Assembly: GCF_000786655.1 (NCBI RefSeq)
Contig: NZ_JROM01000021.1
Coordinates: forward strand, 186,001 to 250,000
DNA: 64,000 bases
Source: Kocuria marina
Lineage (GTDB): Bacteria; Actinomycetota; Actinomycetes; Actinomycetales; Micrococcaceae
Direction of reading: 5' to 3'
Below the pieces are notes generated by a model. The model did no database searches. It saw only the letters and a list, made by a program, of their open reading frames with translations, and was not told the DNA's origin. Of this stretch, positions 16,061-24,947 are shown one piece after another. Made by a program: the position numbers and the translations under genes. How positions within the stretch are numbered: the first letter of the stretch is position 1; every line of letters starts with the position of its first letter.

Positions 16061-18573
16061 GCGCCCCCGATCCCACGCCCCGCGCGGACCACGGAGCCAC
16101 CTCCGCGGGGACCCCCGCCGCGGGTGCGAGCGCCACCGCGGCGCCCACGGCTCAGGGCCGCTCGGTGACCCCCGACGCCACCGGCCACCGGGCCGCTCCG
16201 GACGGCCGGAGCTCCGCCGGCCACCCCCGCACTCCGCACGGTCAGGACATCCCAGGAGCGCGTCCACCTCGTCCCCGCGTGGTGGAACTGAGCCTGTTGT
16301 TGCTCGCCGCGATCGCCCTGGGCTGCGTGGGCATGGCCGGTGCCCTGAACGGCCTGTGGTGGCTGCCCTCCGTGGCGGCCACCGTGCTCACGGTGCTCGT
16401 GGTCACAGGCGCGGCCCGCTGGTTGCGCGTGCCCTCACCGCTCGTCACGGTCCTGGGCCTGGCCGCCCTGTTGCTCGCGTTGACCGTGGTGCACCTGCCG
16501 TCCCACGCCATGCTGGGCTTTATCCCCACCGGGGAGACCTTCAGTGCGGCCGGTGAACTGTGGCGTTCCTCCGGCGACTTCATCTCCCGCGACGCCGCTC
16601 CCTACGGCCCGAACCCCGGGCTGGCCTTCGTGCTGTGCACCCTGGTGGGGCTGGTGACCGTCTTCATGGAAACCGTGCTCGTGGGCCTGCGCATGGCCGG
16701 ACTCGCGTGCTTGGGGATCCTGGCGCTGCTCGTGGTCCCCGCGCTGACACTTCCGGGCAGCGTCACTGCCCTCGGTCTGGCCGCGGCCGCGCTCGCCGCC
16801 CTGGCGCTGCTGGCCGGCTCACGGTTCTGGGGTGCCACGCGCGCCCAGCGCATCGCCCCGACCCCGGGGGGATTTCCCCGGGCCTTGCTCGTCATCGCGG
16901 GTGTGCTCGCGGTGGTGCTCTTCGTCCCCGCGGTCATGCCCGGCTTCTTCAACGGGGCCTTCCCACAGGGCAGCTCGTTCACCGCGGAGCGCGCCTCCGG
17001 TGTGGGCCCGCTGCGCGCGGTGGGTCAGGACCTGCGCTCGGACGAACACACCCGGCGGTTCTCCTACACGACCTCGGACGACCAGCCCCAATACATGCGG
17101 TTGCTCACCCTGTCCGACTTCGACCAGGACGAGTGGTTCCCGGACGTCGAGAACCTGGACGGCGATCTCTCGGGTCTGGCTGACGCCGCTCGCAATCCGG
17201 TCCCCCGCGGCACCGAGGTCTCGGCCAAGGTCATGTTCGACGACTTCTCCGAGCACTGGCTGCCCGCACCCTACGCCCCGGTGGCCGTGAGTGCTCTCGG
17301 TGACGAGGGGTGGGCGTGGAATCCCCGCGACCTGTCTATCTTCAGCGAGTCCACGGGGATGTCCGGGGCCGAGTACACGGTCACGTCCGCGCTGCCGCGA
17401 GCCACCCCGGAGGCACTGCGGACGGCACCGTCGGCGGCGTCGGACCCGCAGCTCGGCGACTACCTGCGGCTGCCCGCGAACCGCCCGCAATCGGTCGCGG
17501 ACGCCGCGCGCACGTTCACCGAGGGTGCGGACACGGACTACGACCGCGCCCTCGCGATCCAGAACCACCTGCGCGACGACTTCCGTTACGACGTGACCGC
17601 GCCGCTGGCCCAGGGCTACGACGCCGGCGGGATGGGATCGCTCGACGAGTTCATGCGCAACCGCACGGGGTACTCGGGGCATTTCGCCCCGGCCATGGCG
17701 CTCATGGCCCGGGAAGTGGGCATCCCCGCGCGGGTGGCCGTGGGCTACCTGCCCACCGCCCCGGTCGAGGACCCGGACGGCGGCCGTTCCTTCCCCGTGA
17801 GCACGGGCGATTCCCACGCGTGGCCTGAGCTGTACTTCCAGGGCGTGGGATGGGTCCGTTTCGAGCCCACCCCCGGGGTGCCCAGCACCCCCGATTACGC
17901 GCCGGACTCGGCCCAGGACCAGGGTGGGGAGGGTTCGCAGACCCCGGAGGAGACCGCGGCGCCGAGCGACGAGCCCGAGCAGCCGCCCAGCGAGCAACCC
18001 TCCGAACAACCGACAGAACAGCCCTCGGATCAACCGACCGAGCAGCCCACCGAACAACCGGGGGACGAACCCACGCAGGATCAATCCCCCCAGGACGAGG
18101 CGACGCCGGCCACCGCTGCGGTGCCGTGGTGGCTCGTGACCGGGGTGCTCGGTCTGCTCGCGCTGCTGGCCCTCGCGGCGGCGCCGCGGGTGGTGCGCGG
18201 GCGGCGTCGTCGGGCGCGGCTCGCGGCACTGCAGGACGCGTCCCTGACCCCGCAGCGCCGGGCCAACGCCGCGTGGGAGGAATTCCGCGGGCTCGCGGAG
18301 GACCACGGCGTCACCTCCCCCGCGTCCGACACGCCCCGCGTGCGGGCGCGCCGATTGGCGGCGGGCCTACCGGGTGCGCAGACCGCCGTGGATCACGTGG
18401 TCGCGGACGTGGAATCCGCGAGCTACGGCGCCCCGGACTCCCGCTGGACCCCGCGGACCACACCGGAGGACCTCACGCTGGTCCGGGACGAGTTCCGGAA
18501 GCGGGCCTCGCGCGGCGGGCGGCTGCGCGCCGACTGGTGGCCGGCGTCGCTGTGGAGCGGACCGCGCGGGTGA
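16057..18573 (+). CDS. Transglutaminase-like membrane protein (TgpA/DUF3488 type) with Ser in place of catalytic Cys
   Basis: 838 residues: a disordered N-terminus (1-70), a cluster of about six membrane helices (75-300), a periplasmic transglutaminase-core domain, an EQP-rich repeat linker (about 640-680), one more membrane helix (about 688-710) and a cytoplasmic tail. The core has RTGYSGHFAPAMALMAREVG, where family members have Cys; here codon 17674-17676 is TCG, Ser540. The His of SHAW (His587) and the FEPTPG region are retained. It is coupled to DUF58 by a 4-base overlap. It could be an inactive scaffold or use serine; the sequence alone cannot say. Family placement is firm. Confidence 0.9.
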   Translation: MSAPDPTPRADHGATSAGTPAAGASATAAPTAQGRSVTPDATGHRAAPDGRSSAGHPRTPHGQDIPGARPPRPRVVELSLLLLAAIALGCVGMAGALNGLWWLPSVAATVLTVLVVTGAARWLRVPSPLVTVLGLAALLLALTVVHLPSHAMLGFIPTGETFSAAGELWRSSGDFISRDAAPYGPNPGLAFVLCTLVGLVTVFMETVLVGLRMAGLACLGILALLVVPALTLPGSVTALGLAAAALAALALLAGSRFWGATRAQRIAPTPGGFPRALLVIAGVLAVVLFVPAVMPGFFNGAFPQGSSFTAERASGVGPLRAVGQDLRSDEHTRRFSYTTSDDQPQYMRLLTLSDFDQDEWFPDVENLDGDLSGLADAARNPVPRGTEVSAKVMFDDFSEHWLPAPYAPVAVSALGDEGWAWNPRDLSIFSESTGMSGAEYTVTSALPRATPEALRTAPSAASDPQLGDYLRLPANRPQSVADAARTFTEGADTDYDRALAIQNHLRDDFRYDVTAPLAQGYDAGGMGSLDEFMRNRTGYSGHFAPAMALMAREVGIPARVAVGYLPTAPVEDPDGGRSFPVSTGDSHAWPELYFQGVGWVRFEPTPGVPSTPDYAPDSAQDQGGEGSQTPEETAAPSDEPEQPPSEQPSEQPTEQPSDQPTEQPTEQPGDEPTQDQSPQDEATPATAAVPWWLVTGVLGLLALLALAAAPRVVRGRRRRARLAALQDASLTPQRRANAAWEEFRGLAEDHGVTSPASDTPRVRARRLAAGLPGAQTAVDHVVADVESASYGAPDSRWTPRTTPEDLTLVRDEFRKRASRGGRLRADWWPASLWSGPRG

Positions 18574-18581
18574 CGACGACG

Positions 18582-18612
18582 CCGCGCGGGCGGGTCCGTC
18601 CCGCCCGCGCGG
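18582..18612 (+). terminator. 13-bp perfect hairpin after the transglutaminase operon
   Basis: CCGCGCGGGCGGG pairs perfectly with CCCGCCCGCGCGG around a 5-nt loop. It starts 9 bases after the transglutaminase stop and overlaps a copy of the recurring GACGACGCCG word. There is no T-run, as is usual in this GC-rich window. Confidence 0.75.
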
Positions 18613-18724
18613 TGGCCGGGGCCGCGCCGTCGTCAATGCATGAAGCCCTACAAGTCCGGCCCACGGGGCACTCGTCGGCCAGACGGGCGTCCCGCATATC
18701 CGCGCGCCGTTACCGCGGGTCGGG

Positions 18725-19615
18725 TCAGTTCTGACCGCGCGCGGTGATCACGGCGTCGTAGAGCTTGCGCGTGCTCACCCCGTGCGCCGTGGCGACTTCC
18801 CGGGCGGCGGCCTTGAGCTTGACGTCGCTCGTGGCCACGAGGTGCTCGACCTCCGACACGAGGTCCTCGGGCTCGGGGGCCACGGCCGGTGGGGCACCGT
18901 GCACGACCACCACGATCTCCCCGCGCACCTGGTTGTTCGCGGCCCACTCGACCAGACCCGCGAGGTCGTCGCGCAGCACCTCTTCATGCAGCTTGGTCAG
19001 CTCACGGCACACCGCCGCCCGCCGGTCCGCGCCCAGGGCGTCCCGCAGCGCGGTGAGCATCTCCGCGAGACGGTGCGGGGATTCGTAGAAGACCATGGTG
19101 CGGGGTTCGTCCCGCAGGGTCGCCAGGTGAGCCGCACGCTCGCCCGTCTTACGCGGCAGGAAGCCCTCGAACGCGAACCGGTCGGTGGGCAGCCCGGAGA
19201 CCGCGAGCGCCGCGAGGACCGCCGAGGGCCCGGGGAGCACGCTCACGGGCAGGTCCGCCTCGGCCGCGGCGCGCACGAGCGGGAACCCGGGGTCGGAGAC
19301 CGTGGGCATGCCCGCGTCGGAGAGCACGGCCACGGTCCGACCGTTGCGCACCTCGTCCAGCAGTTCGCCGGTGCGCGCGTTCTCGTTGTGTTCGTGGTGG
19401 GTGACCACCCGCCCGGTCACGGTCACGCCGAGCCCGGAGGCCAGGCGGTGCAGGGTGCGGGTGTCCTCCACGGCCAGCACGTCCGCGGTGTGCAGGACGT
19501 CCTTGAGCCGTTGGGACGCGTCCGAGAGGTTGCCGATGGGGGTGCCCACGACCACCACGGCACCGGGGTGGTGGTCCTCGGGGCCGGGCGTGGACGTCGA
19601 TGTCTGTGAACTCAC
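18725..19615 (-). CDS. rsmI: 16S rRNA (cytidine-1402 2'-O) methyltransferase RsmI
   Basis: 296 residues. Tetrapyrrole-methylase-fold rRNA methyltransferase acting on C1402 of 16S rRNA. Family motifs: VVGTPIGNLSDAS, EDTRTLHRLA, SDAGMPTVSDPG, VLPGPSA, FEGFLPRK and FYESPHRL. The GTG at 19615 lies 6 nt downstream of TAGAGT, so it is probably leaderless. It is divergent from pmt, the same divergent pair found in other actinobacteria (Rv1003/Rv1002c in M. tuberculosis). Confident. Confidence 0.95.
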   Translation of the reverse strand: MSSQTSTSTPGPEDHHPGAVVVVGTPIGNLSDASQRLKDVLHTADVLAVEDTRTLHRLASGLGVTVTGRVVTHHEHNENARTGELLDEVRNGRTVAVLSDAGMPTVSDPGFPLVRAAAEADLPVSVLPGPSAVLAALAVSGLPTDRFAFEGFLPRKTGERAAHLATLRDEPRTMVFYESPHRLAEMLTALRDALGADRRAAVCRELTKLHEEVLRDDLAGLVEWAANNQVRGEIVVVVHGAPPAVAPEPEDLVSEVEHLVATSDVKLKAAAREVATAHGVSTRKLYDAVITARGQN

Positions 19616-19705
19616 CCGTCCACTCTACGAAGGACCACGGGTCGAACGCGGTGACGCCACCGTGACCGGGCTGAATGTCCAGGGGTGCACCCTACGATGG
19701 GATCC

Positions 19706-21331
19706 GTGCCCTCGACTGTCTTCTCCCCCGCCGGCCCCGCCTCGACCGCACCCGTGACCCCCTCCGTGCGCGACCGCCTGCTCCCCGCGGTCACCCGGTT
19801 GCCCCGGTACTGGTGGGTCCCCCTCGCGCTCGTGACCCTGCTGGGCGGGGTGCTGCGCTTCGTGCACCTGTCGTGGCCGCACGCCGTGGTCTTCGACGAG
19901 ACGTACTACCTCAAGGACGCCTACTCGCTGTTGCTCCACGGCACGGAGCAGCAGTGGCCCGAGGGCGCGGACGAGGGTTTCGTCTCCGGGAACATCCCGG
20001 ACACACAGGGTCACCCCTCTTTCGTGGTGCACCCGCCCCTGGGCAAGTGGCTCATCGCGATCGGGCTGTGGTTGTTCGGCGCGGACGACCCGTTCGGGTG
20101 GCGCTTCTCCGCGGCCCTGTTCGGCACGGCGTCCATCGCGGTGATCTGGTGCGCGGGGTGGTTGCTGTTCCGCTCGGTCACCCTGGCCACGGTCGCCGGT
20201 GTGCTGACCTCCCTGGACGGGCTGCACCTCGTGGAGTCCCGCCTGGCCCTGCTGGACGTCTTCCTCATGTTCTTCCTGTTGCTCGCGTTCGTCTTCGTCC
20301 TGTTGGACCACGACGACGGACGACGCCGCCTGCTCGCCCGCGGCCCCGGCGGCGTCCTGGGCCCGTGGTTGGGCGTGCGGTGGTGGCGGATCGCCGCGGG
20401 CGTGGCGTGCGGTGCGGCCGCGGCCGTGAAGTGGAACGCGCTGTTCAGCATCGCCGCGCTCGGGATCCTGGCGGTGCTGTGGGACCTGAACGCGCGGCGG
20501 ATCGCCGGGGTCAAGCACTGGTTCGCCGGTGCGGTGCTCAAGGACGGCCCGTGGGGATTCCTGAGCATGATCGGCGTGGGCGCGGTGGTGTACGTGATCA
20601 CGTGGACCGGGTGGCTCACCACGAACACGGGCTACAACCGCAACTGGGCCGAGCTGAACCCGGGTGACGGCCCGCAGTGGCTCCCGCCCGCCCTGCGGTC
20701 CCTGTGGGAGTACCACGTGGCGGCGTATTCGTTCCACGCGGGGCTGTCCTCGCACCACACGTACATGGCCGGTCCGGCCACGTGGCCGGTCATGGCCCGC
20801 CCCACGTCCTACTTCTACGAATCCCCCGGGCAAGGCGTGGACGGCTGCACGGTGGACTCGTGCAGCCAGGCCATCCTCAACCTGGGCAACCCCGCCGTGT
20901 GGTGGGTGGGGATCCTGGCGGTACTGCTGGGACTGTGGTTGTGGGCGGTGCGCCGTGACTGGCGCTTCGGTGCCCTCGTGGGCGTGTACGCGGCCGGTTA
21001 TCTGCCGTGGTTCCTCTACCCGGAACGCACGATGTTCTTCTTCTACGCGCTGTCCTACTTCCCCGCCATGGTCCTGCTGATCACAGGGGCGATCGGGGTG
21101 CTCACGGGCAAGCTCGCGGTCCCCCGCCTGGGTGCCACCGCGGGCACGCCGTCCGCCACGGTGCACGAGCACGTGATCTCACCGGTGTGGGCGCGGCGCT
21201 GGCGCAGGGTGAGCCTGGTGTTCCTGCTGCTCGTGGTGGCGCTGGCCGTGTTCTTCTGGCCCGTGTGGACCGCGCAGACCATCCCCTATGAGCACTGGCG
21301 CTGGCGGATGTGGTTCACCTCGTGGATCTGA
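19706..21331 (+). CDS. pmt: Protein O-mannosyltransferase (GT39, PMT family)
   Basis: About 541 residues with roughly ten membrane helices. The conserved first-loop motif FDETYYLKDAY, with its acidic pair, is present, as are HPPLGKW and the C-terminal WRWRMWF region. It transfers mannose from polyprenyl-phosphate mannose to Ser/Thr of secreted proteins as they leave through Sec. I place the start at GTG 19706, which follows TACGAT by 7 nt; GTG 19685 would add seven residues. It shares a 90-bp divergent promoter region with rsmI. Its 3' end overlaps the convergent TIGR01906 gene by 46 bp. Confidence 0.93.
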   Translation: MPSTVFSPAGPASTAPVTPSVRDRLLPAVTRLPRYWWVPLALVTLLGGVLRFVHLSWPHAVVFDETYYLKDAYSLLLHGTEQQWPEGADEGFVSGNIPDTQGHPSFVVHPPLGKWLIAIGLWLFGADDPFGWRFSAALFGTASIAVIWCAGWLLFRSVTLATVAGVLTSLDGLHLVESRLALLDVFLMFFLLLAFVFVLLDHDDGRRRLLARGPGGVLGPWLGVRWWRIAAGVACGAAAAVKWNALFSIAALGILAVLWDLNARRIAGVKHWFAGAVLKDGPWGFLSMIGVGAVVYVITWTGWLTTNTGYNRNWAELNPGDGPQWLPPALRSLWEYHVAAYSFHAGLSSHHTYMAGPATWPVMARPTSYFYESPGQGVDGCTVDSCSQAILNLGNPAVWWVGILAVLLGLWLWAVRRDWRFGALVGVYAAGYLPWFLYPERTMFFFYALSYFPAMVLLITGAIGVLTGKLAVPRLGATAGTPSATVHEHVISPVWARRWRRVSLVFLLLVVALAVFFWPVWTAQTIPYEHWRWRMWFTSWI

Positions 21332-22035
21332 CGGAGCGTGCCGCCCCGCATCCGGCGGGTCGTGGCGAGCATGACCACGAACGCCCCGATGAGCGTCACG
21401 AGCGCCACGGCGATCGCGGCGTCGATCCAGAACTGGGTGGGATAGAGCCGGATCAGGGTGTCCGAGATGCTGAAGGTCCACGTCCCGGAGCTGAAGAACA
21501 ACGAGTGGAACGCCGCGAAGAAGCTCTGCCACCCCACCACCGCGAACACGGCCGTGAGCAGCAGCAGGATCACGGTGAGCCACGAGCCCGCGAACCACGC
21601 GGAGGACGCGGTCCCCGGGGCCGCCCGGTGCAGGTACCAGGCGGCCAGGACGCTCAGCACGAGCAGGACGAACGCGATCAGCAGCCCCCAGTGCATCACG
21701 TGCTGGACGTCCCGCATGTGGGAGACCTCCGCAGGGGTGAACGCCATGCCACCCTCGCTGTTCACCAGGCCGCCCAGGTACTCGGGCGGGGCCAGGTTCA
21801 TGATGTAGTCCATCCCGTAGGAACTGAACGTCATCCGTTCCTCGGTGCTCATCCCCCAGTGGTCAGCGGGGAAGCCGGGGCGGTGGTACTCGAGCCACAG
21901 GAACAGCGGGGTGGCCACGAGTCGCACCCCCAGCGCCACGAGCAGGAAGGGCAGCGCGAGCGCCAGGAATCCCTGGAGGATGCGCTGCACCGCGGTGGGG
22001 CGGGACCAGGGGGCGCGTGCGATGGATGTGCTCAC
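21286..22035 (-). CDS. TIGR01906/DUF1461 family membrane protein (Lit-like)
   Basis: 249 residues with about five membrane helices (near residues 20-42, 120-140, 148-170 and 205-232, plus a weaker one). The long extracellular loop contains STEERMTFSSYGMDYI and FTPAEVSHMRDVQHVMHW, typical of TIGR01906. The family includes Lit, the lipoprotein intramolecular transacylase of some Firmicutes; whether this member does that reaction is unknown. The GTG at 22035 lies 9 bases after the L,D-transpeptidase stop, so both are probably cotranscribed. The last 46 bp overlap the convergent pmt gene on the other strand. Confidence 0.82.
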   Translation of the reverse strand: MSTSIARAPWSRPTAVQRILQGFLALALPFLLVALGVRLVATPLFLWLEYHRPGFPADHWGMSTEERMTFSSYGMDYIMNLAPPEYLGGLVNSEGGMAFTPAEVSHMRDVQHVMHWGLLIAFVLLVLSVLAAWYLHRAAPGTASSAWFAGSWLTVILLLLTAVFAVVGWQSFFAAFHSLFFSSGTWTFSISDTLIRLYPTQFWIDAAIAVALVTLIGAFVVMLATTRRMRGGTLRQIHEVNHIRQRQCS

Positions 22036-22044
22036 CGGGCTGTA

Positions 22045-23349
22045 TCACCAGTTTCCGTGCCAGTCCTCGTCCGAGTAGTGCTCGAACGGGATGTTCCAGT
22101 CCCCGTAGCCGTCGTCGGGATCGGCCTGGGGGTAGTCGGTGTTGACCACCTCCACCATGTCACCTGGGCGGAAGGTCTCAAAAATGTAGGCCGCGCCCTC
22201 GGGCGGCATCCCCACGCACCCGTGGGACACGTTGGCCACGCCCAGCACGGGCATCGCGGACGGCAGCGCCTGGTGGATGAACTCGCCGCTCCACGTCAGC
22301 CGGGACACGTTGGACGCGTCGAACGGCGGGTAGTAGTGGGGGTCACCGGGCTTGAGGTTCAACGACGACGCCTTGAACGCGTAGGAGGCCGCTTGCTCGA
22401 TGATGACCTTCTTGCCCGTGGTGGACGGCCAGTCCGGATTGCCCAGGGTCACGGGCCAGCGACCGGTCTCCTTGCCGTTCACGTAGGCCACGAGGGTCTT
22501 GGTGTTGTTGTCCACGAACGCCCGCTGCTCGGCACCTGTGCTGAACGACACGGTCTTGTTGCCGTTGCCGATCATCCCGTTGCCCAGGTCCTTGCCCAGG
22601 ATGTTCGCGGTGACCGTGACCTTGGCGTTCGGGTCCCACGGTTGCTCCGGGCGGAAGCGCAGTTTACGGTCCGAGTACCACCGGAACGCGCCGTCGCGGT
22701 GCGCCCCGTCCACGGTCACGGCCTTCTCGACCTCGTCCTTGTTCACCACGGGTTCGGAGAAGTTGAACTCCACGACCTGCCACACGCCGTAGGTCTGCCC
22801 GTCCTTGACGTTGAGGGCCACGTCCGCCTCGTGGGCGGCGTCCACCGTGCTGAACACGGACTGCCCCGTGCTGTCCCGGTCCCCGGCGCGCGCGGTGTAG
22901 TCCACGGTGTAGGTCTCGTCGAACGCGAGGGGTGCGTTCGAGCGCCACTCGTGCCCGCCCTCGGCGAGTTCGCCCTCGATCCGCTCCCCCGAGCTCGCGG
23001 CGCTCACGGTCACGTCCGTGAGTTCGCCGCCGTCCGCGGTGACGACCACGGGGTCCACGGGGTTGACCATGCTCGCGTCGGCGCCCGGGCTCACCTCGAC
23101 CCGCACCGTGCCCGACGGCGTGCTCGGCGCCGAACTCGACGCAGCGGCGTCGGCGGAGGAGGACGCGGCGGACGACGGCGCGGCCGGAGCGGCGTCGTTC
23201 CCCGCGGCGCACGCGCTCAGACCCAACAGGCCCGCGAGGGCGAGGCACGCAATGACCGGACGACGACGCCGCGCGCTCGCCCCGGCGGCACGCACGGTGT
23301 CGCGCGGCGTCCCGGACAGCGGATTACGGTGGCGGGAGGGAGACTTCAT
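22045..23349 (-). CDS. L,D-transpeptidase lipoprotein (YkuD domain, Ldt type)
   Basis: 434 residues. An Arg-rich n-region and hydrophobic segment end in the lipobox LSAC, so the protein should be lipid-anchored outside the membrane. A Ser/Ala-rich linker leads to two Ig-like domains and then the YkuD catalytic domain with SHGCVGMPPEGA, where Cys is the nucleophile and His its partner. The usual Arg after the Cys motif is replaced by Gly. These enzymes form 3-3 cross-links in peptidoglycan, as LdtMt2 does. The ATG at 23349 is set by GAGGTG 3 bases upstream. It is followed by the TIGR01906 gene. Confidence 0.92.
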   Translation of the reverse strand: MKSPSRHRNPLSGTPRDTVRAAGASARRRRPVIACLALAGLLGLSACAAGNDAAPAAPSSAASSSADAAASSSAPSTPSGTVRVEVSPGADASMVNPVDPVVVTADGGELTDVTVSAASSGERIEGELAEGGHEWRSNAPLAFDETYTVDYTARAGDRDSTGQSVFSTVDAAHEADVALNVKDGQTYGVWQVVEFNFSEPVVNKDEVEKAVTVDGAHRDGAFRWYSDRKLRFRPEQPWDPNAKVTVTANILGKDLGNGMIGNGNKTVSFSTGAEQRAFVDNNTKTLVAYVNGKETGRWPVTLGNPDWPSTTGKKVIIEQAASYAFKASSLNLKPGDPHYYPPFDASNVSRLTWSGEFIHQALPSAMPVLGVANVSHGCVGMPPEGAAYIFETFRPGDMVEVVNTDYPQADPDDGYGDWNIPFEHYSDEDWHGNW

Positions 23350-23425
23350 GGGCACCTCACATCGGGGGGAGAACGGCGGCCGTGGGATCCACGGTGTCGC
23401 AACCCGCCCGGACGGGGCAACCGGG

Positions 23426-24139
23426 TTACGGCCGCCGCCAGTGCGGGGTGCGCAGGGCTGCGGGGAGCGGGACGGAACGCGTGCGCTGCCCCACCTGGGC
23501 GTTTGCGTTTGCAATTGAGCGCGTCGTTACAGAATAGCCGGTGTTCGCCCCGGAGGGACCCATCGGAACATGACGCGCCGCACGCGCGCCGTTCGGCTTC
23601 ACGGAACCCGCGGGACCCTCGGTGCCGGCCGCGCTGCGGGCAGAGCTTTCGGGGCCCGCAGCGCCGGTGGGACCGACGGTCCCCGTGGGGCCGCCAGCAG
23701 TTGTGGAATCGGCAGCACCGCCGGCCTGCGTGTCGGCATCGCGGCCCCGATAGGAGACGTCGCGCAACACGGGACCGCCCGAGCGGGGCGTCCCCGAGGG
23801 CCGGGGAGCACCGGGCGGACGTACAGCGCCCAGGGACGTACCGCGCGCGGTACGCCGGGGGGCGGGGTCCTCATCGGGCCGGACGGCTTCCACGACGGCG
23901 TCGAGGTCGTCGTGGTTCCACCCGTCCGGGGACTCGAGGCGCACCACGCGCCACCCCTTGGGTGCCGTGAGGGAGTCGGCGTGCACGGGGCACAGGTCGT
24001 ACGCGTGCGGTTCCCGCCGCGCGGACAGGGCGCCGATCACCGCGGTGGAATCGGAGTAGACGTAGGTCAGGGTGCACACCGCGTCACGGTTGCACGTCTG
24101 CTTGGAACACGTGCGCCGCGGGGTCTCGGGAGCCACCAC
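23426..24139 (-). CDS. DUF3499 zinc-ribbon-like protein with collagen-like tail
   Basis: About 237 residues. The N-terminal ~90 residues match DUF3499: CSKQTCNRDAVCTLTYVY, then YDLCPVHADSLTAPKGW, giving several Cys and a His that could bind zinc. The remaining ~140 residues are low complexity, including Gly-Pro-Thr runs (PTGTVGPTGAAGP) not expected in the family. GTG at 24139 or the adjacent GTG at 24136 is the likely start, 5-8 bases after the whiB stop, so it depends on whiB translation. Adjacency to whiB is conserved across actinobacteria. Function unknown. Confidence 0.85.
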   Translation of the reverse strand: MVAPETPRRTCSKQTCNRDAVCTLTYVYSDSTAVIGALSARREPHAYDLCPVHADSLTAPKGWRVVRLESPDGWNHDDLDAVVEAVRPDEDPAPRRTARGTSLGAVRPPGAPRPSGTPRSGGPVLRDVSYRGRDADTQAGGAADSTTAGGPTGTVGPTGAAGPESSARSAAGTEGPAGSVKPNGARAARHVPMGPSGANTGYSVTTRSIANANAQVGQRTRSVPLPAALRTPHWRRP

Positions 24140-24144
24140 GGGGT

Positions 24145-24714
24145 TCAGCGTCCCCGGCGGCGCAGCCTGCGCCGCTCGCGCTCGGACAGGCCACCCCAGA
24201 TCCCGAACTTCTCGTCGTTGGCCATGGCGTAGTCCAGGCACTTGCCGCTCACGGGGCACGCCTCGCACACGCGCTTGGCGTCCCGGGTGGACCCGCCCTT
24301 CTCGGGGAAGAAGGCCTCGGGGTCGGTCTGGGCGCACAGGGCGTCCGTCTGCCACGCGAGCTCACCCTCGGCGTCGCCCTCGCTCACGGAGTACAGCCCG
24401 GCCACGGCCTGCCACACGGAGGCGTCCACGCTCTGGACGTCGTGGACCTCAGTGGTGCTCAGATCCTGGGGGGTGCTCACGGGGGGTTGCGGCTCACGCG
24501 GCTTCTTGCGGTCGGACCGCAGGAGCACGTCCCCGGCGACCTCGGGGTGGGCGGCCAGGAAGGCCGTGGCGAGATCGTCCAGTGTGGTGACACCCGAGTC
24601 CCCCCGGGCTTGATCCACGGGGTCCACGAACCAGTCCACGGGAGCTGCGCCCCCGGTCGTCCCGGGGTCGGAGTCCTCCCGAGCATCGATCTGGCGGCGT
24701 GCGGCCTCTCCCAT
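24145..24714 (-). CDS. whiB: WhiB family iron-sulfur transcription factor (WhiB2/WhmD-like)
   Basis: 189 residues. The C-terminal half is the WhiB domain: LCAQTDPEAFFPEKGGSTRD, then VCEACPVSGKC with four Cys for the 4Fe-4S cluster, the GIWGG turn and the basic tail ERERRRLRRRGR that contacts DNA. WhiB2-type proteins control septation and sporulation or cell division with WhiA and sigma factors. The N-terminal ~105 residues are longer than usual. The ATG at 24714 is supported by GGAAGGA 5 bases upstream. The 233-bp upstream region holds a 14-bp perfect palindrome. It is probably cotranscribed with DUF3499. Confidence 0.93.
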   Translation of the reverse strand: MGEAARRQIDAREDSDPGTTGGAAPVDWFVDPVDQARGDSGVTTLDDLATAFLAAHPEVAGDVLLRSDRKKPREPQPPVSTPQDLSTTEVHDVQSVDASVWQAVAGLYSVSEGDAEGELAWQTDALCAQTDPEAFFPEKGGSTRDAKRVCEACPVSGKCLDYAMANDEKFGIWGGLSERERRRLRRRGR

Positions 24715-24835
24715 GTCAGTCCTTCCGTCCCACGCGTTCGCTGTTCAAATGCCCTCAACCAGCCCGGTTGTCCCGGCCGAAAACGAGTGCGCCACGTAGG
24801 GGCGTACACCGTCGATTTCCAGGTGGACCCCCTAA

Positions 24836-24849
24836 TTACACGCGTGTAA
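24836..24849. promoter_or_regulatory. 14-bp perfect palindrome between whiB and the TIGR03089 gene
   Basis: TTACACGCGTGTAA is its own reverse complement and lies in an AT-richer patch of the divergent region, about 120 bp from whiB and 100 bp from the other start. It looks like an operator. The binding protein is unknown. Confidence 0.5.
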
Positions 24850-24947
24850 GTCCTACTGAGTCAAGCCGAGTATCCTGGGCTTCCCGGGTCCACCGGCGCG
24901 CCGTCCGGGAACCCGTGGTTCCGTCACATACCCTAAGGAGTTTCCTC

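Noticed and set aside
17980-18080. Short repeated units resembling a CRISPR or tandem array
   Set aside because: They are in-frame EQP-type codons of the transglutaminase linker (about 12-bp units with drift), not an array with spacers.
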